64,000 bases of DNA, taken from contig NZ_JABFAM010000005.1 of assembly GCF_013623775.1 (NCBI RefSeq), forward strand, positions 372,001 through 436,000. The letters run 5' to 3'. A model generated the notes under the pieces. The model was given only the letters and a program-made list of their open reading frames with translations, was not told the DNA's origin and searched no databases. The position numbers were made by a program, and so were the translations under genes. Numbering within the stretch: position 1 is the first letter of the stretch; the number at the start of each line of letters is the position of its first letter. Shown one piece after another: positions 16,896-25,984 of this stretch. This stretch comes from Rufibacter sp. XAAS-G3-1 (GTDB taxonomy: Bacteria; Bacteroidota; Bacteroidia; Cytophagales; Hymenobacteraceae).

Positions 16896-17272
16896 TCTTC
16901 TTTCTTTTGCGGTATTTCCCTCCTCTGAGGCTCATCCTACCCCACCGGATTTTGTACGCATTCCGTCCCCCTTTGAAGGGGGTAGGGGGATGAGAAAGGC
17001 GGAAGAAGAGACAAGGCTTTTGTTCAATGCTAAACAGCCGGTGTAAAGAACAAGGAACGCCATTACCAGCAGGAGTAATCATTCCCCTACCCCCTTCAAA
17101 GGGGGACGATTAGATACCGTGCTCCTTTGTTTTAGCCTTATGGGGTAGGGTGAGTTTCACCGGCGTGAATAAATCGCAACTTGAGTTAACGTATACAAAG
17201 TGGCCAGAGATCGCGGGCTACTCACACGCGCCGGGGACACGAGCGAGTGTTATATTCTACCCTGTTTTATCG
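16896..17272. other. gene-free stretch with CCCCCTTTGAAGGGGG repeats
   Basis: Two opposed copies of a CCCCCTTTGAAGGGGGTAGGGG element (16968-16992 and 17087-17108) flank about 100 bp. Related text occurs at 54890-54915. No gene seen; the nearby GAGCGAGTGT string at 17241 also occurs at 469. Confidence 0.55.
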
Positions 17273-17306
17273 TTTCAGGGCTGATTTTCTGAAATCAGCC
17301 CTGAAA
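17273..17306 (-). terminator. hairpin terminator of uvrA
   Basis: A perfect 15 bp stem (TTTCAGGGCTGATTT at 17273-17287, complement at 17292-17306) sits directly next to the uvrA stop codon. Confidence 0.82.
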
Positions 17307-17308
17307 GA

Positions 17309-20300
17309 CTATTCGGTTTTCTTTTTCCGGCCCGGGGCCTTTTTCTCTTTCACAAGCGTTGTGGCAGCAGCATCTGTCTCAACGGTTTCCTTTTTCTTCC
17401 GCCCGCGGGGTTTCTTCTCTTTTTCCACTTCTTCGGCGGGCTCGTCTTCGGGTTCATCGGCTACAAACACCGGCGCGTCTACGTAATGGCTGGTGCTCAG
17501 TTCCTCTTTCAGGAAGCGGGCGGTGTAGCCTAAGTTCAGTTCCGCTACTTCCTCTGGGGTTCCCTGGGCCACAATCATGCCGCCCTTCGCACCGCCTTCG
17601 GCCCCAATGTCTATCACATGGTCAGCGACCTTGATCAAGTCCATGTTGTGCTCAATAATGAGTACTGAGTTTCCTTTGTCTACCAGCTTGTTCAACACAT
17701 CAGACAGGTGTTGGATGTCTTGGAAGTGCAGACCGGTGGTGGGTTCATCCAGAATGTAGAGCGTGCGGCCGGTGTCTTTCTTGGAAAGCTCGGTGGCCAG
17801 TTTCACGCGCTGCGCCTCGCCACCGGATAAGGTGGTAGCTTGTTGCCCCAGCGTGATGTAGCCGAGGCCTACCTGGTTCAGGGTTTGGATCTTGCGCAGA
17901 ATACGCGGTTGGTGCTCAAAGAACTCCACGGCGGCTTCCACGGTCATGTCCAGTACATCCGTAATGGACTTTCCTTTGAACCGGACTTCCAGCGTCTCGC
18001 GGTTGTAGCGTTTGCCTTTGCAGGTCTCGCAGGGCACGTACACGTCTGGCATGAAGTTCATCTCAATAGTCCGCATGCCCGCGCCTTCACAAGTTTCGCA
18101 CCGTCCGCCTTTCACGTTGAAGGAGAAGCGTCCGGCGGCATAACCTCTAATCTTCGCCTCGGGCATAGACGCGAACAAACTGCGGATCTCCGTAAACACG
18201 CCGGTGTAGGTAGCCGGGTTAGAGCGCGGCGTACGGCCAATAGGGCTTTGGTCTACCTCAATCACCTTGTCAATGTGCTCCAGGCCTTCAATGGCTTTGA
18301 ACGGCAGCGGCTCGCGCTTGGCGTTGAAGAAGTACTTGTTCAGGATGGGGTAGAGCGTGTCATGGATCAATGACGATTTTCCACTGCCTGACACCCCCGT
18401 TACGCAAATCAGTTTACCCAACGGCAACTCCAGCGTCACGTCTTTCAGGTTATGGCCCGTGGCGCCGCGCAAAGTCAGGCTTTTGCCGTTTCCTTCGCGT
18501 TTGTGCTTGCGCACCGGAATGCCTCTTCTGTAGCTCAGGTAATCTGAGGTAGTGGTGCCGCTTTCCATCATTTCCTTTGGCGTACCAGCCGTTACGACTT
18601 GTCCGCCGTGCACACCCGCACCCGGCCCAATGTCCACCACGTAATCGGCGGCCAGAATCATGTCCTTGTCGTGCTCCACCACCACCACCGAGTTGCCCAA
18701 GTCCCGAAGGTCTTGCAGGGCCTTGATGAGTTTCTCGTTGTCGCGCTGGTGCAGCCCAATGCTGGGTTCGTCCATGATGTACAACACGCCTACCAACTGC
18801 GTGCCTATCTGCGTAGCCAGCCGTATCCGCTGGCTCTCGCCCCCGGATAATGTGCGTACCGAGCGGTGCAGGTGCAGGTATTCCAACCCCACATCCACCA
18901 AAAAGCCAATCCGTTTCCGGATCTCTTTCAGCAGTTCGCGGGCAATCAGGTTCTGGCGTTCGCTCAGGCGTTCCTCCAAATTGGCTACCCAATCGGCCAG
19001 TTCCTGGATGTCCATTTCAGACAGTTGGCCAATATGCTTGTTGTCCAGCTTAAAGTGGAGCGATTCTTTTTTCAGGCGGTAGCCGTTGCACTCGGGGCAG
19101 GTGCTTTGCTGCGTATATTCCTGCACCCAGTTGCGCACGTTGTCTGAGTCAGACTCCAGCTGTTTTTTCAGGAAGTTGAGCACGCCCTCAAACACGAACG
19201 GCTCTTTCTTGCCTTTGGGATCTTCTTCCTCAAAACCATATAACAGGTGGTGCCAGGCTTCTTCGGGAATGTCTTGGATGGGAACGGTGAGCGCGGTTTT
19301 GTGGCGTTTCAGTAAGGCCTGAATCTGGGCGAAAATCCAGATGTCGCGGTACTCACCCAGCGGTGCGATGCCGCCCCGGCTGATGCTTACGCTTTTGTCT
19401 GGCACAATGGATTCCTCGGTCAATTCCTCAATTTCACCCAACCCGTTACACACCGGGCAAGCGCCGTACGGCGAGTTGAACGAGAAGGTATTAGGCGCCG
19501 GGTCATCATAGGCGATGCCCGTGGCTGGATCCATCAAGTGCCGGGAATAGAACTGCGTCTCGTTGGTATCCGCATCCATGGCCAAAGCGGTGCCTTTGCC
19601 GTGTTGCAACGCGTTCTGGATGGAGGTAGACAGGCGGTACCGGTCATCGGCCGAAGGCACCAGCTTGTCAATCACAATCTCTATGTCGTGGATTTTGTAG
19701 CGGTCTACCTGCATCTTGGGCGTGAGTTCCACCAATTCTCCGTCAATGCGGGCGCGCAGGAAACCCATCTTTCTTATCTGTTCAAACAGCTCACGGTAAT
19801 GGCCTTTCCGGCCTTTTACCACCGGGGCCAGAATGATGGTGCGCTTGCCGTTGAAGTGTTCCAAAATGTGCTGCACAATCTGGTCATCAGACTGCTTCAT
19901 CATCTTCTCGCCGGTCACATAGCTGAACGCCTCCCCGGTGCGGGCGTAAAGCAAACGCAGAAAGTCGTAGATCTCAGTGATGGTGCCCACCGTGGAGCGG
20001 GGGTTGCGCGAGGTGGTTTTCTGCTCAATGGAAATCACCGGCGAAAGGCCTTCAATCTTGTCCACGTTGGGCCGTTCCAATCCGCCCAGAAAGGAGCGGG
20101 CGTAGGCAGAAAACGTCTCCATGTAGCGGCGCTGCCCCTCGGCGTAGATGGTGTCAAAGGCAAGCGAAGATTTCCCGCTGCCGCTGATGCCCGTGAACAC
20201 CACCAACTGGTTGCGCGGTATTTTCAGGCTGATGTTCTTGAGGTTGTGTTCCCGCGCCCCGTACACTTCAATGAAGGGCACATCTGCGATGGAAGAAGTA

Positions 20301-20341
20301 TTTTTGGCTACCGGCGTAGCAACAGAATCTTTTGGCATCAT
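17309..20341 (-). CDS. uvrA: excinuclease ABC subunit UvrA with basic C-terminal tail
   Basis: A 1010-residue DNA-damage recognition ATPase of nucleotide excision repair; with UvrB it scans DNA and loads UvrB at lesions. Two ABC modules are clear: Walker [15 protein letters not shown] near residue 50 and [14 protein letters not shown] in the second half, each with an LSGGE signature ([32 protein letters not shown]). Zinc-finger cysteines occur in [17 protein letters not shown] and the paired CETCEGAG and CETCKGKR. The canonical protein ends around FLKEEL; here about 65 residues follow, first acidic, then basic with two GRKKK motifs. A TACCTTTG -7 element is just upstream. Confidence 0.98.
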   Translation of the reverse strand: MMPKDSVATPVAKNTSSIADVPFIEVYGAREHNLKNISLKIPRNQLVVFTGISGSGKSSLAFDTIYAEGQRRYMETFSAYARSFLGGLERPNVDKIEGLSPVISIEQKTTSRNPRSTVGTITEIYDFLRLLYARTGEAFSYVTGEKMMKQSDDQIVQHILEHFNGKRTIILAPVVKGRKGHYRELFEQIRKMGFLRARIDGELVELTPKMQVDRYKIHDIEIVIDKLVPSADDRYRLSTSIQNALQHGKGTALAMDADTNETQFYSRHLMDPATGIAYDDPAPNTFSFNSPYGACPVCNGLGEIEELTEESIVPDKSVSISRGGIAPLGEYRDIWIFAQIQALLKRHKTALTVPIQDIPEEAWHHLLYGFEEEDPKGKKEPFVFEGVLNFLKKQLESDSDNVRNWVQEYTQQSTCPECNGYRLKKESLHFKLDNKHIGQLSEMDIQELADWVANLEERLSERQNLIARELLKEIRKRIGFLVDVGLEYLHLHRSVRTLSGGESQRIRLATQIGTQLVGVLYIMDEPSIGLHQRDNEKLIKALQDLRDLGNSVVVVEHDKDMILAADYVVDIGPGAGVHGGQVVTAGTPKEMMESGTTTSDYLSYRRGIPVRKHKREGNGKSLTLRGATGHNLKDVTLELPLGKLICVTGVSGSGKSSLIHDTLYPILNKYFFNAKREPLPFKAIEGLEHIDKVIEVDQSPIGRTPRSNPATYTGVFTEIRSLFASMPEAKIRGYAAGRFSFNVKGGRCETCEGAGMRTIEMNFMPDVYVPCETCKGKRYNRETLEVRFKGKSITDVLDMTVEAAVEFFEHQPRILRKIQTLNQVGLGYITLGQQATTLSGGEAQRVKLATELSKKDTGRTLYILDEPTTGLHFQDIQHLSDVLNKLVDKGNSVLIIEHNMDLIKVADHVIDIGAEGGAKGGMIVAQGTPEEVAELNLGYTARFLKEELSTSHYVDAPVFVADEPEDEPAEEVEKEKKPRGRKKKETVETDAAATTLVKEKKAPGRKKKTE

Positions 20342-20364
20342 CCGACTTGGTTCGGTTTAAAGAG

Positions 20365-20372
20365 CAAAGGTA
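20365..20372 (-). promoter_or_regulatory. candidate -7 element of uvrA
   Basis: Minus strand TACCTTTG, 24 nt before the uvrA ATG. No LexA-type operator was recognised nearby. Confidence 0.5.
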
Positions 20373-20520
20373 GGCATTCCCGCGCTACAAAAGGAGCGGG
20401 CAATCCATCTCTTCTTAACCGAATTCAGAGCGGATTAGTTTAGTGGAGGAAGAGGTTTTTAGGGTGGAGGTTTTGAGGTTGTTTTTGGGAAAAGAGGCGG
20501 GAAACGGTGTTGGCGGAGAC

Positions 20521-20759
20521 ACTCGTAGGAACTGCGCACACTACGAGGTCTTTGGAGCGGACGGCATTATAATTAGATACTAAATTGGAGGTTTCACGTG
20601 CCACAGTTCTGTTTTATCTAACCTGTGAGGTTTTAAAAACCTCACAGGTTTCTCCTTTTTTGGGCTGAATTTCAGAAAACTGGTCTAAAACAACCCATCA
20701 TCCTTCGGGCTTTACCTAACTCAAAAGGCCTCGTAGTGTGCGCAGCTCCTACGAGTGTC
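20521..20759. repeat. opposed CTCGTAG...CTACGAG repeats and CCTGTGAGG hairpin
   Basis: ACTCGTAGGAACTGCGCACACTACGAG-like text at 20521-20548 and its inverse at 20731-20755 bracket a 15 bp hairpin, AACCTGTGAGGTTTT at 20620-20634 with complement at 20636-20650. The second copy abuts the stop codon of the D-threonine-aldolase-like gene. A third copy of the repeat is at 62526-62554. No gene lies in 20342-20759. Confidence 0.75.
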
Positions 20760-21875
20760 TTACAGAGCCACCCCACTCAAATGCTCCAACCGCTCCCCGC
20801 TTAATGTCAAATAGCCTTTCATCAAATTAGCGGTTAAGCAAGAATGAACCGGCAGAACACCCACTAAGCCACCAAGCTTAAAATGCTTCATTAACTCTGG
20901 CGTGGTACGCACAATACCATGTTCCTGCGAGAGCGAAACTACTGCTGTGCCTGACAACGGCGCTCCCCAACCATTCTCTGTCAACGGTACTACTAACCCA
21001 AAAATTACTCCTCCATCTGGCAGCGGAAGAATGTCTTTGGAAAAGTGTACCGAGCCGCCGTAGAGAATGACCTCGTTGCGGTCTGGGTGCAGGGCGACGA
21101 TGGGGCAGGCCACGGCAACGGCAATGTCTTGCAGGCAGCAGGAGGTAATGTGGTGTTGGGTGAGGTCATAGAAAACGAAGTTTCCGGGGCGTATCTCATC
21201 CATGCCCGAGAAATCCTCCATCACGCTGCAACTGGGCGTGTCGCCAATGGAGAGTTCCAGCGCAGGCCAGGCAGCGGAATACTGTTCTTTCAGCGCCCGC
21301 ATTTTCTCCAGCGTCTGTTGATGAATGGCAGAAATTGTCTCTTGGTTGCGGGCTTTGTAGGTGTGGCCGGCGTGGGCCAGAAAACCTTTGAACGTATGTG
21401 GTGCTGTTTTCTGCAATTCGGTTAAAACCGCATCCAACGCGGCGGTGTCTTCGGTCTTGATGCCGGTTCGGTTGTAGCCAGTGTCGGCCTTCACCCAAAT
21501 GTTCACCGGTGCCGTCAAATATTCCCGCAGGAAAACGACATCATGGGCGGAGGTGACAGTGAGGTTCAACGTGATTTGCTTAGCCAACTCTGCGATCTGC
21601 GGCAGCTGACGGCGGTTCAGCGGGAAGGCGATGGTGATGTCCTGCCAGCCGTACCGGGCGAAGTACTGCGCCATTTTCACCGAGGAAACAGTGATAGCCG
21701 TGCTTCCTTCGGCCTTAAACCATTCACCTACCTGCTTAGATTGGTGCGTTTTGAAATGCGGCCGCAGCCGAACGTTCTGCCGTTTTGCTTTTTCCGCCAT
21801 CCGGCGGATGTTGGCGCGGGCGATGGTTTCATTCAGCAAAAGGGTAGGCTCAGTGATTTGGGCAAGAAAAGACAT
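20760..21875 (-). CDS. D-threonine aldolase / D-serine dehydratase-like PLP enzyme
   Basis: A 371-residue fold-type III PLP enzyme with an N-terminal alanine-racemase-like barrel. The PLP lysine is in RPHFKTHQ near residue 42, the pattern of the D-threonine aldolase and D-serine dehydratase (DSD1) group. The C-terminal metal-binding His-x-Cys appears as VHSCLTAN near residue 350. Family members cleave D-threonine to glycine and acetaldehyde, or deaminate D-serine; the sequence alone does not separate these. Cytoplasmic. It is followed by repeats rather than a gene, and its partner upstream, the PepSY gene, is 127 bp away, so an operon is possible but not shown. Confidence 0.88.
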   Translation of the reverse strand: MSFLAQITEPTLLLNETIARANIRRMAEKAKRQNVRLRPHFKTHQSKQVGEWFKAEGSTAITVSSVKMAQYFARYGWQDITIAFPLNRRQLPQIAELAKQITLNLTVTSAHDVVFLREYLTAPVNIWVKADTGYNRTGIKTEDTAALDAVLTELQKTAPHTFKGFLAHAGHTYKARNQETISAIHQQTLEKMRALKEQYSAAWPALELSIGDTPSCSVMEDFSGMDEIRPGNFVFYDLTQHHITSCCLQDIAVAVACPIVALHPDRNEVILYGGSVHFSKDILPLPDGGVIFGLVVPLTENGWGAPLSGTAVVSLSQEHGIVRTTPELMKHFKLGGLVGVLPVHSCLTANLMKGYLTLSGERLEHLSGVAL

Positions 21876-22002
21876 AACAGGCGGTAAAGATTCAGGTCAA
21901 AGATACACAAGTCTGTTGGGCCCCAGAAAGCCAGAGCGGGAGGAAAGCTTTTCGTTTCTGGCCTGTTTTACAGAAATCAGCTTAAAAGCAGAGAAATGGA
22001 GT

Positions 22003-22629
22003 TTAAGCAGACCGAACAGGTCTTCCGGGCCGTGGCCCACTGGGTTTGGCAAGCACCGCGGGCTTCTCTTGCTTCATGCGCTTGGGGCCATACCAGAGCC
22101 AAAAGCCGGTGATGGTGAAGATGAGCAAGGCCACGCCCATGACGGTACTGTAGATCACTTTCAAGACACCGCTGTCTACCCCGAAGACCCTGTCCAGGAT
22201 GGTGCCGTCATGCAGGTTCTCTATAAAGTCGGCGCGGCGGGTTTCCAGGTGCAGGAGTTGGCCGGTAGCTCCGTCTAGCTGTACGCCCAGGTACTTTTCC
22301 ACGAAGAGGAATTTCACGGTGCCTTTGTCGGGGCGCATGTCAATGCGGTCTAGCGTGAGGGAAACGTCTGCGCCCAAGGAGTCACGCACGGCCCGGAACG
22401 CGTTGGCGGTGAGGCTGTCTACCGGGAGCCAGTCTTTGAGGTTGGTGGAGGTGCCGGTGTGGGTTTTGGCCAGGATCATGCCGCCCGTGTGTTTCTTCCA
22501 GCCCAGCAGAAGCCCGGTGATGGAAATAACAAAGAAGAAAACAAAGAGCAGCGCCCCGGTAATGCGGTGCACTTTCCGGAAATCGCGCAGGACGCGGGCT
22601 TGTTGCTGTCTTTTGGTGGAGTCGGTCAC
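22003..22629 (-). CDS. PepSY domain membrane protein
   Basis: A 208-residue protein with an N-terminal transmembrane helix after KVHRITG (ALLFVFFFVISITGLLLGW), a periplasmic region of about 110 residues with a PepSY-like segment (FVEKYLGVQLDGATGQLLHL), and a C-terminal helix (VIYSTVMGVALLIFTITGFWLW) ending in a basic tail GPKRMKQEKP. This layout is that of PepSY-associated TM proteins, often linked to iron or siderophore reduction, but no iron-uptake gene is adjacent. The start is GTG. Function is inferred from family only. Confidence 0.82.
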   Translation of the reverse strand: MTDSTKRQQQARVLRDFRKVHRITGALLFVFFFVISITGLLLGWKKHTGGMILAKTHTGTSTNLKDWLPVDSLTANAFRAVRDSLGADVSLTLDRIDMRPDKGTVKFLFVEKYLGVQLDGATGQLLHLETRRADFIENLHDGTILDRVFGVDSGVLKVIYSTVMGVALLIFTITGFWLWYGPKRMKQEKPAVLAKPSGPRPGRPVRSA

Positions 22630-22698
22630 GGCAGTAGGCGTTGTTTCTCTCTAGCTCGGTTAAAACAAAGTTAGTGTATATCTGCCTTGCGGAAAACC

Positions 22699-22730
22699 AA
22701 AAGAGCCCGGAAACGTTTCCGGGCTCTTTT
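22699..22730. terminator. 32 nt perfect palindrome (REP-like), copy 1
   Basis: AAAAGAGCCCGGAAAC and its exact complement with no loop, 24 bp after the leftward lipoprotein gene. An identical palindrome, including 6 upstream bases, is at 23447-23478. Confidence 0.85.
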
Positions 22731-22753
22731 ATAGAAATAGGGGTAAAAAGCGG

Positions 22754-23254
22754 TTATTTCACCTCTACCAAGTTCGCTCTTAATTCCTGAGGTACATCGT
22801 CAATGGAAACAATCTTGAGCCCTTCGCCTTGCAGAGGAGCAAACGCGGTGCTTTGGCTGAGCAGGGCCTGTACGTCTTTCTGGTTGAATTTATACATGGC
22901 ACCCGTAGCCGGATCAACAATCAACAAGCCAATAAAGCCGCCGAACACAATGTTGCCAAAGTACCAGCCGTTTAAATCAGCTTCTAAGGTAAGTGTCTTG
23001 TTACTATAGCCTGTCTTGCTGAAGTTAATAGAGTAAACCGCTTTTTTGAAGAAGCCATTGCCTGACTTGAGAACTACGGTTGTAGGGGTTTGGCCAGCAG
23101 CTACTTCTTTACCGTTGCGGTCAACAATAGTAAAGCTGGCACCGTCTGGCGCACTTGAAAGGCTGATGGGATATTTGGTTTTAGAAACAATTGAAGCGCA
23201 GCCAGAAGCCAATAGGGTAGTGGCGCACAAGAAAATAGTAAAGGTTTTTTTCAT
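22754..23254 (-). CDS. lipoprotein with PEGA-like domain
   Basis: A 166-residue lipoprotein: lipobox LLASGC with cysteine at about residue 19. Residues 30-90 read as a PEGA-like beta domain (ISLSSAPDGASFTIVDRNGK, GQTPTTVVLKSG, INFSKTGYSNKTLTLEAD). A glycine-rich hydrophobic segment follows (WYFGNIVFGGFIGLLIVDPA), which is typical of Bacteroidota proteins of this kind annotated as hypothetical lipoproteins. It sits alone between two identical palindromes. No enzymatic motif. Confidence 0.8.
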   Translation of the reverse strand: MKKTFTIFLCATTLLASGCASIVSKTKYPISLSSAPDGASFTIVDRNGKEVAAGQTPTTVVLKSGNGFFKKAVYSINFSKTGYSNKTLTLEADLNGWYFGNIVFGGFIGLLIVDPATGAMYKFNQKDVQALLSQSTAFAPLQGEGLKIVSIDDVPQELRANLVEVK

Positions 23255-23446
23255 TATAAGTTAAAGGGTTAGGGTATAGGAGCGGGTATAAATAAAAGGA
23301 ATAGCGTAATTTGTAATTTAGGAAGGCAAATATAATTATATCTTAATCATGTAAAAGCGGGCAGATGCGTTTCGTAATAAAAAAGTTAGCGGAGGAAAGA
23401 TAGAAAGGTGTCAGCAAAGGCTGAGGTTTGGCTTCGCTGTAAAACC

Positions 23447-23478
23447 AAAAGAGCCCGGAAACGTTTCCGGGCTCTTTT
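23447..23478. terminator. 32 nt perfect palindrome (REP-like), copy 2
   Basis: Identical to 22699-22730 and placed 40 bp after the stop codon of the LOG-family gene, where it can end transcription. Confidence 0.85.
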
Positions 23479-23517
23479 GTGAAATACGGGCCAAAATCGG
23501 CCAGAAATAGCGGCTCC

Positions 23518-24381
23518 TTAGAAGTTGGGAGACAGCAGGTATTTGCTGTAGAAATCATCAATGACCTTGACGGCATCAGTAGCGTTGTCTACCAGGTGCA
23601 CCAAGTCCAGGTCTTCGGGACTGATATTGTTCTCCTGGGTCAGCATCACGTCCCTGATCCAGTCAAACATGCCTTGCCAATACTTCTTGCCTACCAGTAC
23701 AATGGGGAACTTCCCAATCTTTCTGGTCTGGATAAGGGTGATGGCCTCAAACAGTTCATCCAGCGTGCCAAAGCCGCCGGGCATGCCAATAAAGCCCTGG
23801 GCGTATTTCACGAACATCACCTTGCGCACAAAGAAGTAGTCAAAGTTGATGAGCTTGTCTGGGTCAATGTAAATGTTGTTGAACTGCTCAAACGGCAACT
23901 GGATGTTGAGCCCCACCGAGCGCCCGCCCTCAGAGTGGGCGCCTTTGTTGCCGGCTTCCATAATGCCCGGCCCCCCGCCCGTGATCACGCCGTAGCCGTG
24001 GCGCACCAGTTTGGCGGCAATCTCTTCGGCCATGAGGTAGTACGGGTTGTCTGCCTTGGTTCTAGCCGACCCGAAAATAGACACGCACGGGCCAATCTTG
24101 GCCATTTTCTCAAAACCTTCCACAAACTCAGACATCACTTTGAAGATCTGCCAGGAGTCAGCTATCTTGATCTCATTCCAGTTTTTATCTGTAAAAGCCT
24201 CTCTAATGCGCTTGTCGTCTTCACTGATGAAGTTGGCGTCTTGTTTGGCTATTTTCTTTGCTTCCTGTAAGGAGTCAACCTTGTTGTCATTTGCCTCTGG
24301 CTGAATAATAGTGGTGCCGCTACCTGCATTGGTGGTTTGGTCATGCAGCTGGGTCTTACTGGTCTTTCTCAACTTTGTCAT
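23518..24381 (-). CDS. LOG family protein (TIGR00730), possible nucleotide 5'-monophosphate phosphoribohydrolase
   Basis: A 287-residue Rossmann-fold protein. The LOG signature is present as GGGPGIMEAGNKGAHSEG near residue 130 and MPGGFGTLDELFEAITL near residue 200, the PGGxGTxxE motif that carries the catalytic residues. Family members hydrolyse cytokinin nucleotides or other nucleoside 5'-monophosphates to base and ribose 5-phosphate; in non-plant bacteria the physiological substrate is often unclear. The N-terminal 60 residues are a polar extension. It is cytoplasmic and appears to be its own unit between two hairpins. Confidence 0.92.
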   Translation of the reverse strand: MTKLRKTSKTQLHDQTTNAGSGTTIIQPEANDNKVDSLQEAKKIAKQDANFISEDDKRIREAFTDKNWNEIKIADSWQIFKVMSEFVEGFEKMAKIGPCVSIFGSARTKADNPYYLMAEEIAAKLVRHGYGVITGGGPGIMEAGNKGAHSEGGRSVGLNIQLPFEQFNNIYIDPDKLINFDYFFVRKVMFVKYAQGFIGMPGGFGTLDELFEAITLIQTRKIGKFPIVLVGKKYWQGMFDWIRDVMLTQENNISPEDLDLVHLVDNATDAVKVIDDFYSKYLLSPNF

Positions 24382-24398
24382 ATAGCAATCCTGTATTG

Positions 24399-24432
24399 AG
24401 CCTGGTTTACGGAAAAGAGGCCGTAAACAGGC
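24399..24432 (-). terminator. hairpin between the ABC permease and LOG genes
   Basis: GCCT.GTTTACGG pairs with CCGTAAAC.AGGC around an AAAAGAGG loop; it lies past the leftward permease stop codon and just before the LOG gene start. Confidence 0.6.
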
Positions 24433-24488
24433 ACCGTAACCTAAATAATTGTGATAATAGTGCAGGGTAAACTGGCGGTCTGGAACAG

Positions 24489-25745
24489 TTATTTAGACCT
24501 GATGGCAATTACGGGATCCAGATGGGAAGCAATGACCGCCGGAATAATGCCTGAGAGTACGCCAATCACGACCGATACGCCCAACCCCAGAAGAATGTTG
24601 CCGGGCGTAAGGATAATATCCAACGAGCCCATGGGAATTAAGGTTATCAATGACACCAGCAAGATGCCCACCCCGCCACCTATGAGGCTCAGGAACACAG
24701 ACTCAAACAGGAACTGGAACAGGATAAAGAAGTTTTTCGCGCCCAAAGATTTCTGAATGCCGATGATGTTGGTGCGCTCTTTCACAGACACGAACATGAT
24801 GTTGGCAATGCCAAACCCGCCCACCAGAATAGAGAAGCCGCCAATCACCCAACCGGCAATGCCAATGATGGAGAACATCTCGCCAATGGCATCGGCCATC
24901 ATCTCTGAGCGGTTAATGGCAAAGTTGTCTTCCTGGTAAGGCTTCAACCCCCGTATGGTGCGCATCTTGCCTTTCACCTCGTACTCCAGGTTCTGGAGGC
25001 CCACATCCTCTACCTTGCCTTTGATCATGAGCGTGGGTTGTACGCCCCTGGGGCCGCTGGAAAACATCTTCCCGAAGGCCCCGAACGGCACGTAGGCGTT
25101 TTTGTCATTGGTGGGCATGCCTTCAAAGAGACCAGCCCCCTGTTTTTCCATGACCCCGATGACCGTGAATTTCTGACCGCTGATTCTAATATCGCCGCCC
25201 AGGGCGCTGCCGTAGGGGTAAAGGTTTTGCGCTACCTCGTTCCCAATAATGATTACGTTGCGGGAGCCGTCAATTTCCTGCTGGGTAAAAAAGCGGCCCT
25301 CTTCAATAGGCACCTCGGCTACTTTATTGAAGTCTGCGGTCACGCCCTGCAGCATAATGCCGCCAATGCTGTTGTTGCGGTGCTTAAAGGTGTTGCCGCC
25401 CCGCCGGGCTACCAACGCCACGCCTTCGGCGTTCTCCAGCGTCTCATGCAGGTACCGGTATTCCCTAATGGTAGGTGACGGGCGCTGCATGAATTTCCAC
25501 CAGGGTATGTCAGAGCCGTCGCCAAAAATCCAGGGGAACTTCTCTACGTACACCGTGCGCTCGCCCACAAAACTCATGCTTTCCCTAATGCTGCGCTCCA
25601 AAGAGTCTACAATGGTAAACACCGATATAATGGCGAAAATGCCGATGGTGACGCCCAGCAACGAAAGAATGGTGCGCAGCAGATTAGACCGCAGGGCCTG
25701 CCAGGCAAACTGAAAACTCTCATAAACCAGACGTAAGTACAGCAT
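24489..25745 (-). CDS. ABC transporter permease, MacB/FtsX type
   Basis: A 418-residue membrane protein with the MacB layout: one N-terminal helix (LLRTILSLLGVTIGIFAIISV), a periplasmic core domain of about 230 residues, then three C-terminal helices separated by VKERTNIIGIQKSLGAKNFF and ending in LDPVIAIRSK. The EAL-like coupling segment and RLSLG-like GAKN are typical of FtsX domains. The partner ATPase is not adjacent. Such permeases work as mechanotransmission systems for export of macrolides, lipoproteins or peptides rather than simple import. A TACCTTTG element lies at 25814-25821 on the minus strand. Confidence 0.92.
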   Translation of the reverse strand: MLYLRLVYESFQFAWQALRSNLLRTILSLLGVTIGIFAIISVFTIVDSLERSIRESMSFVGERTVYVEKFPWIFGDGSDIPWWKFMQRPSPTIREYRYLHETLENAEGVALVARRGGNTFKHRNNSIGGIMLQGVTADFNKVAEVPIEEGRFFTQQEIDGSRNVIIIGNEVAQNLYPYGSALGGDIRISGQKFTVIGVMEKQGAGLFEGMPTNDKNAYVPFGAFGKMFSSGPRGVQPTLMIKGKVEDVGLQNLEYEVKGKMRTIRGLKPYQEDNFAINRSEMMADAIGEMFSIIGIAGWVIGGFSILVGGFGIANIMFVSVKERTNIIGIQKSLGAKNFFILFQFLFESVFLSLIGGGVGILLVSLITLIPMGSLDIILTPGNILLGLGVSVVIGVLSGIIPAVIASHLDPVIAIRSK

Positions 25746-25813
25746 GTTGGGAAGATACAGGTTTTAAAGGAGAGAAAGAGAACATGCTCTTCCTGAAATC
25801 GTTAGTAGTAGAA

Positions 25814-25821
25814 CAAAGGTA
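25814..25821 (-). promoter_or_regulatory. candidate -7 element of the ABC permease gene
   Basis: Minus strand TACCTTTG, 69 nt before the ATG. Confidence 0.4.
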
Positions 25822-25936
25822 TTAGTAGCCAAACGGGTTGTTTTCTTACACGCCTATGTCTGCCACAACGCCAACTTTCAGGGGCTAGAGATACTTATTA
25901 TTTGCCTGAAAGTAAAATAAATTAGTGCAAAGTGCC

Positions 25937-25944
25937 TACCTTTG
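25937..25944 (+). promoter_or_regulatory. candidate -7 element of queA
   Basis: TACCTTTG matches TAnnTTTG, 41 nt before the queA ATG; no -33 element at good spacing. Confidence 0.5.
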
Positions 25945-25984
25945 CGCTCTATTTTACAATATTTTAATACCGTAATATTAAAAA

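Noticed and set aside
16560-17082. Several 70-120 codon frames between the DUF4142 cluster and uvrA
   Set aside because: They lie in repeat B and the CCCCCTTTGAAGGGGG elements; no start context or family pattern.
19538-20443. 301-codon plus-strand frame antisense to uvrA
   Set aside because: It lies fully opposite uvrA and its upstream region; the translation is His/Val/Gly-rich with no motif, typical of the complement of a high-GC third-position gene.
23479-24270. 263-codon frame antisense to the LOG gene
   Set aside because: Shadow of the LOG gene; the composition is typical of reverse-complement frames and there is no family pattern.
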